From Duncaniella muris (lineage in GTDB: Bacteria > Bacteroidota > Bacteroidia > Bacteroidales > Muribaculaceae), in NCBI RefSeq assembly GCF_003024805.1, contig NZ_PUEC01000003.1, forward strand, positions 1-64,000: a DNA stretch of 64,000 nucleotides, read 5' to 3'. Both the position numbers and the translations under genes were made by a program. The notes below the pieces were generated by a model. That model was not told the DNA's origin. It ran no database searches and saw nothing but the letters and a program-made list of their open reading frames with translations. How positions within the stretch are numbered: position 1 is the stretch's first letter; the number at the start of each line of letters is the position of its first letter. Below, piece by piece: positions 7,870 to 15,197 of this stretch.

Positions 7870-8031
7870 TAGTATCTCCTATGGATGATCTTTTATACTC
7901 TCTGCGGTTTTATTCCGGTCAGAATCAAGTTCTTCATCGGTCGTTTATGTCTATAAACTCCCTCTTCAGTCCTCGATTCTGCCTCTGAATAAATCCCGCA
8001 TATCGTATAAATTAATTTTTCAGAGTTACTT

Positions 8032-8068
8032 AGCTAATTTATTTGACATTTGCAAATAAATTAGCTAT
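8032..8068. repeat. Near-perfect inverted repeat in IS66 right end
   Basis: AGCTAATT-ATTTG is followed within a few bases by CAAATAAATTAGCT, giving an AT-rich hairpin inside the IS66 right-hand non-coding part, upstream of the transposase gene. Such hairpins near IS ends can block read-through transcription into the transposase. Confidence 0.5.
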
Positions 8069-8130
8069 TAAATTACTGAAAGATAAGATCTTAATTCAAT
8101 ATCCTCAAGATTTGGTGCCTATATCTTCCA

Positions 8131-8146
8131 TTCGCTGAATAGTTAC
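8131..8146. repeat. IS66 terminal inverted repeat, right
   Basis: TTCGCTGAATAGTTAC is the exact reverse complement of 6365-6380 and marks the other end of the IS66 element. Confidence 0.9.
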
Positions 8147-8167
8147 GGTGAGAGGTTAAATGGCATC

Positions 8168-9493
8168 TTATCTGCCGAGGCGGGAGATTCTGGCGCGGGT
8201 GTTTTTGATTTTGTGGCTGTTGAGGGTGTCGATGAGCCTTGCGGCTTCTTTGAGTGGAACTGCCACGAGCGCCGAGTGGTCGCGCAGGGCTATGCGGCCT
8301 ATCGCTCCGGCGTCAAGGTTGCCTTTGGCTACGATGAAGCCTACGATGTCGCCTCGCGAGATTTTCTCTTTTTTGCCTACGTTAAAATATAGAGTGGCGG
8401 TATCGGAGACAATCGGGTCGGAGCTTTTGCCTTGCGGCACCAGTTCGCGGTCCCATTCGAGATATTCTGGCTGGTTTTCGCCTTCGGAGGTGATGACATA
8501 GACTTCGCCGGAGGCTTGCTGGCGTGCTGTGCGGCCGTTGCGGTGGGTCCATGCTTCGGGCGAGGGGGGGAGATGGTAGTGGACTACGGCCGAAAGTTCG
8601 GGGATGTCAAGACCGCGGGCGCCGAGGTCGGTTGAGACGAGTATGGGGGTCGATCCGTTGTTGAGCATCTCGATGGCGTTTTCGCGGTCGTTCTGTTTGA
8701 GGCCGCCATGATAGATTCCCGCCGGCAGTCCGGCTTTGCGCAGAGCCGAGTAGATGCGCTCTACGCTTTCGCGATGGTTTGCAAAGACGATCACGCGTCC
8801 GTTGTCGAGCGAGCGCAGGAGGTCGATGAGGGTATCGAGTTTGTCGCGTGTCGGTGACGGGACATTGACAATCTGCATTCTGCGGCGCGGAGAGCAGTCG
8901 GAGCTGAAGTCAATCAGTTCGGAGGTCTGTGTCACCGGGAGGAAGGGGGGGAGTTCGTCAAGGCGTGTGGCTGAGGTGAGGATTATGAGGCTGAGAGATG
9001 TGAGTTTTTTGCACACGCGCTTCATTTCGTCGGCAAATCCGAGTTCGAGGGCTTTGTCATATTCATCGAGCACGAGTGTGCGTACTCCTGAAAGGTCGAC
9101 AAGACCGCGGGTGATGTGGTCGAGCAGACGGCCGGGAGTGGCGATGATGATGTCAGGGGTTACAGACAGTGAGTTTTTTTCTTCCTGCATGGAGTGTCCG
9201 CCGTAGAAAGCGACTGTCTTGAGTCTGGTGGCTATAGGGCGGATTACATCGAAGATCTGGAGTACAAGTTCGCGCGATGGAGCCATGACCACGGCACGTA
9301 TCCGTCCGTCGGCCGGGCCAAGGCTTTTGAGGAGGGCTATGGCGAATGCCACGGTCTTGCCGGAACCTGTCGGGGCCAGGAGTGTAATGGTGTTGCCTCC
9401 GGTTTTTACAGATGCCATGCGTTTCTGCATAGCGTTGAGTTCGGTGATGGCGAGGCGGGAGGCGATGTTTGATATGATGTCTTTTTCTTTCAT
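8168..9493 (-). CDS. DEAD-box RNA helicase, DbpA-like
   Basis: This 441-residue ATP-dependent RNA helicase probably acts in 50S ribosome assembly or RNA remodelling. Visible motifs are the Q motif (ITELNAMQ), Walker A APTGSGKT (40-47), TPGR, motif II as DEYD (143-146) instead of DEAD, SAT (174-176), DLGARGLDIPE and HRNGRTAR. The last 75 residues (NVGKKEKISRGDIVGFI and onward) resemble the DbpA RNA-binding domain. The frame extends to 9628, but ATG 9493 (MKEKDIIS) starts the helicase core. It follows the glucosaminidase gene by 31 bp on the same strand, so they probably share a transcript. Confidence 0.88.
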   Translation of the reverse strand: MKEKDIISNIASRLAITELNAMQKRMASVKTGGNTITLLAPTGSGKTVAFAIALLKSLGPADGRIRAVVMAPSRELVLQIFDVIRPIATRLKTVAFYGGHSMQEEKNSLSVTPDIIIATPGRLLDHITRGLVDLSGVRTLVLDEYDKALELGFADEMKRVCKKLTSLSLIILTSATRLDELPPFLPVTQTSELIDFSSDCSPRRRMQIVNVPSPTRDKLDTLIDLLRSLDNGRVIVFANHRESVERIYSALRKAGLPAGIYHGGLKQNDRENAIEMLNNGSTPILVSTDLGARGLDIPELSAVVHYHLPPSPEAWTHRNGRTARQQASGEVYVITSEGENQPEYLEWDRELVPQGKSSDPIVSDTATLYFNVGKKEKISRGDIVGFIVAKGNLDAGAIGRIALRDHSALVAVPLKEAARLIDTLNSHKIKNTRARISRLGR

Positions 9494-9524
9494 TGGTCTG
9501 TTTTCGGGGGTGTGTGGAATGGGG

Positions 9525-10214
9525 TCAGTTGAAGATATCGTCATCGGCCACGGAGATTTCCGGAGTGTCAACGTCATGGACATAGTCAAGATCGGAGTAG
9601 TCAATTTCATCGCCGTCAAGGAGATCATCGGGGATATTGACTTCTATGAATTGCACTTTGCCGCCGGAGCGGGCTTTGGAGGCAAGTCCGGAATAGATTT
9701 TCATTATGTTTTTGCCGTAACGCGGATTCATTGCCCAGCGGCCGGCGAGTTTTTCCCATGTCGGGGCGCAACCGCGGCTCACATAGTCGAAGCGGGGATC
9801 TATCTTGCGTTCTCCTTTCGGCAATTTGCCTGAGCAGGCATAAGCGTAGAGGTGCTGTATCATGGCTGTGACTCCTTCTTCCACGGATTTGAACGAGCAT
9901 CCGCGGTCGCCACGCTTTTTCACGCCAAGTCCGCAATAGTTATGAGCTTCGGGGCGGACGGCAGTGCCGTTGTCGAAACGGAACCATCCGGTCTCGATTA
10001 TGGCCTGACACAGGGCGATGTCTCCGCGTATGCCGTAACGGCGCCCGATGCTGTAGAAGGCCTCGGCAACTTCGCGTTTGAAATCTGGGTTGTGGCGCTT
10101 GACATAGGCGTACATATTGTCGACATCGACTTCTGGGTTTCCGAAAATCGGCGTTTTCCCAAACGAGAGAAGCGGAAGCAGGCTGAGTATTGCCCCGAAG
10201 ATGTATCTGAACAT
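9525..10214 (-). CDS. Secreted glucosaminidase (GH73-type)
   Basis: This 229-residue protein has a signal peptide (MFRYIFGAILSLLPLLSFG) followed by a mannosyl-glycoprotein endo-beta-N-acetylglucosaminidase-like domain (about 45-185). The probable catalytic Glu74 lies in CQAIIETGWF, and NYCGLGVKKRG and YGKNIMKIYSGL are typical of the fold. It should cleave peptidoglycan glycan strands in the periplasm during cell-wall turnover. The acidic C-terminal tail (about 200-229) is rich in Asp. It is the first gene of a probable two-gene unit with the downstream helicase. Confidence 0.82.
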   Translation of the reverse strand: MFRYIFGAILSLLPLLSFGKTPIFGNPEVDVDNMYAYVKRHNPDFKREVAEAFYSIGRRYGIRGDIALCQAIIETGWFRFDNGTAVRPEAHNYCGLGVKKRGDRGCSFKSVEEGVTAMIQHLYAYACSGKLPKGERKIDPRFDYVSRGCAPTWEKLAGRWAMNPRYGKNIMKIYSGLASKARSGGKVQFIEVNIPDDLLDGDEIDYSDLDYVHDVDTPEISVADDDIFN

Positions 10215-10309
10215 ATAGTTGTGATGCTGATGAAGAAGAATGAATAGTTGAGCTCTTCTTAATAACGCGCAAGTTAGCGAAAATCCTTCAGAAAATGAAA
10301 AAAATCCTA

Positions 10310-10317
10310 TATCTTTG
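10310..10317 (+). promoter_or_regulatory. lpxB -7 promoter box
   Basis: TATCTTTG matches TAnnTTTG exactly. Its last base is only 5 nt before the lpxB ATG at 10323, which predicts a leaderless or almost leaderless mRNA. Confidence 0.6.
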
Positions 10318-10322
10318 TGCTT

Positions 10323-11504
10323 ATGAAGTATTTCTTTTCAGCCGGAGAGGCATCCGGAGACGTCCATGCGGCGCAGGTAATCAAAGAGTTGCTGAAGCTT
10401 GATGCTTCGGCGGAAATCACTTTTCTCGGTGGCGACCGCATGGCCGAAGCGGCTGGGCATGAGCCTCTGATACATTTCAGCCGCATGGCATTCATGGGAT
10501 TTATTGATGTGGCAACCCACTTGCCGCAGGTTCTCGGCAATCTGCGTAGGGCTAAAGAGGCCATCCGGACCATGCGGCCTGATGCCGTGGTGCTTGTCGA
10601 CTATCCGGGCTTCAATCTGAAGCTGGCCAGATTTGCCAAAGAGCTTGGCATAAAGGTGTTTTACTATATCGCGCCAAAGCTCTGGGCCTGGAAGGAATAT
10701 CGCATCAAGCAGTTGCGCCGTTATGTAGACGGCATTTTATCGATACTTCCGTTTGAGCCTGCATGGTTCGGGGAACGGGGAGTCAAGGTGGACTATGTGG
10801 GTAATCCATCGGTCGAAGAGGTGGAGGAAGTGCTGAAATCACTGCCTTCGCGGGCGGAATTTCTGCAGCGTCACGGGCTGTCGGAGCGTCCGATCCTCGC
10901 TCTTGTGCCTGGCAGCCGTGTCGGAGAGATCAAGGCTAATCTGCCGGTGATGGATGCTGTGGCCAGGCGTCATCCTGAGATGCAGACTGTGGTTGCCGCC
11001 GCACCGTCAATAGACAAGTCGCTGTATGAAGCCTACACCTCTTTTCCTCTTGTAGATGCCGCCACTCTTGAGCTGATGGCCGGTGCCCATGCCGCTATGG
11101 TGACTTCAGGCACAGCCTCGCTGGAATGTGCCCTGGCGGGATGTCCGCAGGTGGTCTGCTATCGTGCCGTGGGGTGGAAATGGGCCCATGACATATTCCT
11201 TCACATTCTGAAGATTCCCTATGTGGCTCTGCCTAACCTTATAGGCGGGAAGATAGACCGTCAGACGCGACGCGAGGTCAACCGCGAGGCCGTGCGCACG
11301 GGGGGCAGGGGGTGTGTGGTGCCGGAGATGCTGGTCCACAACTGTACGGCTGACAATGTGGACCGTGAACTTTCGCAGATACTTGAAGCTGGGCAGGCCC
11401 GCGAGGCCCAGCTGGAAGGTTATGCAAAGATCAGATCCATACTTCATACCGACAGCAGCGCCGCCTCAAACGTAGCCTCGATACTTTTCCGGAAACTCTC
11501 CTGA
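10323..11504 (+). CDS. lpxB: Lipid-A-disaccharide synthase
   Basis: LpxB is a peripheral inner-membrane GT19 glycosyltransferase. It joins UDP-2,3-diacylglucosamine to lipid X to form the lipid A disaccharide. The 393-residue protein starts with the hallmark KYFFSAGEASGDVHAA and contains FLGGDRM, DYPGFNLKLA, YYIAPKLWAWKEYR, LPFEPAWF, YVGNPSVEE, ALVPGSRVGEI and TSGTASLECALAG in the family order. A GTG at 10317 is in frame, but it overlaps the promoter box and the ATG at 10323 fits the family start. It stands alone here, between the divergently transcribed glucosaminidase and the zinc peptidase. Confidence 0.95.
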   Translation: MKYFFSAGEASGDVHAAQVIKELLKLDASAEITFLGGDRMAEAAGHEPLIHFSRMAFMGFIDVATHLPQVLGNLRRAKEAIRTMRPDAVVLVDYPGFNLKLARFAKELGIKVFYYIAPKLWAWKEYRIKQLRRYVDGILSILPFEPAWFGERGVKVDYVGNPSVEEVEEVLKSLPSRAEFLQRHGLSERPILALVPGSRVGEIKANLPVMDAVARRHPEMQTVVAAAPSIDKSLYEAYTSFPLVDAATLELMAGAHAAMVTSGTASLECALAGCPQVVCYRAVGWKWAHDIFLHILKIPYVALPNLIGGKIDRQTRREVNREAVRTGGRGCVVPEMLVHNCTADNVDRELSQILEAGQAREAQLEGYAKIRSILHTDSSAASNVASILFRKLS

Positions 11505-11590
11505 CGCTGCAAAGTTAACCACAAGAGAATAGAGTTTTAGTGCGATAATGCGTGGAGGTGCAAAAAAGGTTTGCATTTCCTGATAAGCGC

Positions 11591-12463
11591 TTACAGACTG
11601 GAATAGGGGATGGAGAATGTGTCGCCCTGGCTGAGGTCGCCTGTCGAGAGGCCTTTTTTGAGCCAGCGGCTGCGCTGGGCTGATGTGCCGTGGGTGAATG
11701 AGTCGGGCACGGAGTAGCCGCGGGCGCGTTTCTGCAGATAGTCATCGCCTATTTTCATTGATGCATCAAGAGCTTCTTCAAGATCACCGTCTTCAATGGA
11801 GCTGAACATCTCGTTGTCATGATAGGCCCAAACACCGGCGAGGAAATCGGCCTGGAGTTCGATGCGCACACTGATGTTGTTGGCTTCGGTTTCACTTACG
11901 CGGTTCATCTGCGAATGGGCTTCGTCAAGTATGCCGAGCAGATGCTGTACATGATGCCCGACTTCATGGGCTATCACATAGGCGTATGCGAAATCTCCAT
12001 CGGCTCCGAGAGTCTTGCGCATGTCACGGAAAAATGACAGGTCAATGTAGAGTTTCTCATCGGCCGAGCAGTAGAACGGACCTACAGATGCGGATGCATC
12101 TCCGCAGGCGCTTCTGACGGCATCGGTGTAGAGCACCAGGGTCGGCGCTTCGTATTCCTTCCCCATCCGGGCGAAAATCTTTGTCCACACGTCTTCCGTT
12201 CCGGCCAGAATCTGGCGGGAGAAGCGTGCCAGTTCCTCCTCTTCTTCTGTAGGGGTGTAGTTCTGCGAGACCTGGCTGCTGCCGGAGGTGAATGAACCGG
12301 CGTTAGAGATCAGGACATCAAGAGGGTTTCCACCGGAGATCCATGCAATGATAGCCGCTATTATTACCGCGCCGATTCCGGCGCCGATTTTCTTGCCGCC
12401 CCCACCGCCTCCACTGCGGCGGTCGCTGACGTTTGAACTTTCACGTCGTCCGTTGAGATTCAT
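11591..12463 (-). CDS. YpfJ-type neutral zinc metallopeptidase
   Basis: The 290-residue protein belongs to the putative neutral zinc metallopeptidase (YpfJ) family. A short cytoplasmic N-terminus with a Gly run is followed by one membrane segment (about 27-43) and an extracytoplasmic domain. The zinc site HEVGHH (166-171) is clear, with further family blocks MNRVSETEANNISVRIELQADFLAG (third ligand Glu) and THGTSAQR near the end. The substrate is unknown. It lies 90 bp downstream of the aquaporin gene on the same strand. Confidence 0.88.
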   Translation of the reverse strand: MNLNGRRESSNVSDRRSGGGGGGKKIGAGIGAVIIAAIIAWISGGNPLDVLISNAGSFTSGSSQVSQNYTPTEEEEELARFSRQILAGTEDVWTKIFARMGKEYEAPTLVLYTDAVRSACGDASASVGPFYCSADEKLYIDLSFFRDMRKTLGADGDFAYAYVIAHEVGHHVQHLLGILDEAHSQMNRVSETEANNISVRIELQADFLAGVWAYHDNEMFSSIEDGDLEEALDASMKIGDDYLQKRARGYSVPDSFTHGTSAQRSRWLKKGLSTGDLSQGDTFSIPYSSL

Positions 12464-12553
12464 GAAGAGTATTTGAATGTGTCAGATAATACGCAGGGAC
12501 ATGCTGACAATCCTCATGCCCCTGCGGTTTATTTTTTTAGCTACGAATGCCGA

Positions 12554-13267
12554 TCAGTTGTCTGAGCGGAGTCCTTTCCAGACAAAGGCGCTGAGCATAG
12601 CTCCTATGAATGGAGCCACGATGAAGAGCCAGAGCTGGCTGAGAGGCACACAGTTACCTTCGATGGCTGCGAAAATGGCCGGGCCGATCGAACGAGCCGG
12701 GTTGACTGAAGTGCCGGTGATGGGGATGCATGCTATGTGGACCAGGACAAGAGTCAGACCGATGGCGAGACCTGCAAGGTTGCCGGCGCCTTTCTTTTCG
12801 TCAGTGGAACCGAGCACCACGAGCACGAATATGAATGTGAAGATAAGTTCTGCAATGAAGGCCGGCACGATGTTGCCGGGGAGGAAGCTGTTTGAGCCGG
12901 TGGTCGTAGTGCTGTTGAACACGGCTTCGATTCCGGCTTCATTTCCGGTGTGGACGAGGATGTAGAGGACTGCAGAGGCGATGATGGCTCCGATGCACTG
13001 GAAGAGCATGTAGCCACCGGCTTCCTTGCCGCTCATGCGTCCGCTTGACCAGACACCGAGGGTGATGGCCGGGTTGATGTGGCAGCCTGAAATGTTGCCG
13101 ATGGTGTAGGCCATAGCCACTACAGAAAGGCCGAACGCCATAGCCACGCCAAGGGTTGTCACGCCATAGCCGGTTGTGCCGAGGCCAATGCCTGCGAAGA
13201 TTGCACTGCCGCAACCCATGAGTACCAGAACAAATGTTCCGATCATCTCTGCGAGATACTTTTTCAT
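12554..13267 (-). CDS. aqpZ: Aquaporin Z-type water channel
   Basis: This 237-residue MIP-family channel has six predicted membrane helices and two pore half-helices, with NPA motifs at 65-67 (GCHINPAITLG) and near 189 (GTSVNPARSIG). The Arg after the second NPA is the selectivity-filter Arg. Together with narrow-filter residues typical of AqpZ it suggests a water-selective channel rather than a glycerol facilitator. A TAAATTTG box on the minus strand at 13370-13363 could be its promoter, giving a leader of about 90 nt. Confidence 0.9.
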   Translation of the reverse strand: MKKYLAEMIGTFVLVLMGCGSAIFAGIGLGTTGYGVTTLGVAMAFGLSVVAMAYTIGNISGCHINPAITLGVWSSGRMSGKEAGGYMLFQCIGAIIASAVLYILVHTGNEAGIEAVFNSTTTTGSNSFLPGNIVPAFIAELIFTFIFVLVVLGSTDEKKGAGNLAGLAIGLTLVLVHIACIPITGTSVNPARSIGPAIFAAIEGNCVPLSQLWLFIVAPFIGAMLSAFVWKGLRSDN

Positions 13268-13568
13268 AAAATAAACAGTTGGTTAGTGAGTAGTATATGA
13301 GAAATTTGTTTATGCAGGTAAGGAGTCCTGATTGCAAATTAATGAAAAATATTTGTAAGTTACAAATTTATCGGAAGTTATAGAGGGGTTTAACATTTGT
13401 TGTCAGACTTTCTCACATTTTTCTGTGCGATGCAGAAAGAGATCCTGCGGCTTGGATTTGTAGATGAATTTCATTATTTTTGCAAGACGGACGTCCGCTG
13501 TGGTGTTCCTGCTGGAATATGGAGGCTGACAGATCCTTGCATAAATCATTAAAAAAACAAAACCAATC
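13268..13568. promoter_or_regulatory. Divergent promoter region aqpZ / C69 peptidase
   Basis: This 301-bp region separates divergent genes. On the minus strand TAAATTTG (13370-13363) suits aqpZ. On the plus strand TATTTTTG (13475-13482) followed by C suits the peptidase, predicting a leader of about 80 nt. No other gene is seen. Confidence 0.5.
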
Positions 13569-15197
13569 ATGAAAATGTTCGATAAAATCGTTCTCGGAGC
13601 CCTGGCTCTGATGTCAGTTGAGCCGGCTCTGGCATGCACGAGCCTTATCGCAGGTAAGAACGCCACTCCTGACGGCTCGGTGCTTGTCACCTATGCCGCC
13701 GACAGCCATACGCTTTACGGTGAACTCTACAACCGCCCCGGAGGCAAACATGCGCCAGGCACGATGAGGAAGATCGTTGAATGGGACACAGGCCGCTATC
13801 TCGGCGAGATACCCGAAGTAGCCGAAACCTATACTACTATAGGAAATATGAACGAACACGGTCTGACAATCTCGGAAAGCACCTGGGGTGGCCGTCACGA
13901 GCTGGAAGACACAACCGGTATAATGGACTATGGTTCGCTGATCTATGTGACCCTTGAACGAGCCAAAACGCCACGCGAGGCCATAAAGATCATGACAGAT
14001 CTGGTGAACACATACGGCTATCATTCAAGTGGTGAATCGTTCTCTATTGCCGATTCTGAAGAAGCCTGGGTCATGGAACTGATCGGCAAGGGCGGCAAGG
14101 AGAAGGGCGCCGTATGGGTGGCCCGCCGTATCCCCGACGACTGTATTTCGGGCCATGCCAACCATCCGCGTATCCATAAATTTCCTCTGAAAGACAAGGA
14201 AAACACCCTCTACTCGCCTGATGTCATCAAATTCGCCCGCAAAATGGGCTACTACAACGGTAAGGACGAGGACTTCAGCTTCTCGCTTGCCTATGGCGAA
14301 CTCGACGGCACCGCAACCCGCGGCTGCGACGGCCGTGTGTGGAGCTATTTCAACCGCTTCGCCGATGGGATGGACAGCTATCTCCCCTGGATCATGAAGG
14401 CCGAGGGCGAACCTATGCCGCTTTGGGTGAAACCTGACCGCAAGGTGAGTCTCAATGACATGAAGTGGATGATGCGCGACCATTTCGAGGGTACTCCGAT
14501 GGATATGACCAAAGATGTTGGCGCCGGTCCCTATGCCGTGCCTTACCGCTGGCGTCCGATGACGTTCAAGGTCGACGGAAAGGAATATCTCAACGAACGC
14601 GCCATCGCAACACAGCAGACCGGTTTTTCGTTCGTGTCGCAGATGAACTCTGCCCATCCTGAACTGATGCGCGGCATACTCTGGTTCGGTGTTGACGATG
14701 CCAATACCTGTGTGTATGTGCCCATGTACAGCAGCATCACTTCAATACCTCATGAATTCGCCCAGGGCAACGGCGATCTCCTCACCCTGTCATGGGACGC
14801 TGCATTCTGGGTGACAAGCTATGTGGCGAACCAGGCCTATCACCAGTACAGCAAGATGATCGATGATATCCGCCGTGTGCAGAAAGCCGAGGAAGATACT
14901 CTTGAAAACGAAGTGAGAATATTCCTCACCGAAGTGCCTGCTCTCGATCCTGACGCCGCCCGCAGTCTGCTCAACGATCACTCAGCCCTTGCTTCGCGCC
15001 GCTATGTGAAGCGCTATAAAGATCTCGGCGATTACCTTCTTGTCAAGTATATGGACGGAAATATCAAGAAGGAGAAAGACGGAAAATTCGAACGTACTCC
15101 CGAAGGAATGCCTGTGTCGCCGGTATTCGGCGGATATGATGACCGCTATTACCGTTCGATTGTCAACGAAATCGGTGACCATCTGCTCGTCAAGTGA
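13569..15197 (+). CDS. C69-family dipeptidase
   Basis: This 542-residue Ntn-hydrolase of the peptidase C69/U34 (PepD-like) family hydrolyses dipeptides or similar amides. A signal-like peptide (MKMFDKIVLGALALMSVEPALA) ends directly before Cys23 of CTSLIAGK, the conserved nucleophile that becomes N-terminal after processing. Other family blocks are GNMNEHGLTISESTWGGR, YGYHSSGESFSIAD, EAWVMELIGKG and GDLLTLSWDAAFWVTSYVAN. It is probably periplasmic or membrane-associated and begins a plus-strand run whose next gene overlaps its stop codon. Confidence 0.9.
   Translation: MKMFDKIVLGALALMSVEPALACTSLIAGKNATPDGSVLVTYAADSHTLYGELYNRPGGKHAPGTMRKIVEWDTGRYLGEIPEVAETYTTIGNMNEHGLTISESTWGGRHELEDTTGIMDYGSLIYVTLERAKTPREAIKIMTDLVNTYGYHSSGESFSIADSEEAWVMELIGKGGKEKGAVWVARRIPDDCISGHANHPRIHKFPLKDKENTLYSPDVIKFARKMGYYNGKDEDFSFSLAYGELDGTATRGCDGRVWSYFNRFADGMDSYLPWIMKAEGEPMPLWVKPDRKVSLNDMKWMMRDHFEGTPMDMTKDVGAGPYAVPYRWRPMTFKVDGKEYLNERAIATQQTGFSFVSQMNSAHPELMRGILWFGVDDANTCVYVPMYSSITSIPHEFAQGNGDLLTLSWDAAFWVTSYVANQAYHQYSKMIDDIRRVQKAEEDTLENEVRIFLTEVPALDPDAARSLLNDHSALASRRYVKRYKDLGDYLLVKYMDGNIKKEKDGKFERTPEGMPVSPVFGGYDDRYYRSIVNEIGDHLLVK

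Larger units (their letters stand above)
6365..8146 (-). mobile_element. IS66-family insertion sequence, complete
   Basis: The element is bounded by perfect 16-bp terminal inverted repeats, GTAACTATTCAGCGAA at 6365-6380 and its complement at 8131-8146. The 5'-GTAA ends are typical of IS66. Subterminally both ends share GAAGATATAG. It encodes only the tnpC-type transposase and no tnpA or tnpB, like the short IS66 subgroup. The 8 bp outside each end (GTTGACAA and GGTGAGAG) match at only 5 positions, so no target duplication is evident. It lies 21 bp downstream of the DbpA-like helicase stop codon. Confidence 0.9.

Noticed and set aside
14025-14657. A 210-codon minus-strand frame inside the C69 peptidase gene
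   Set aside because: It is a shadow with His/Arg-rich composition, opposite conserved coding sequence.
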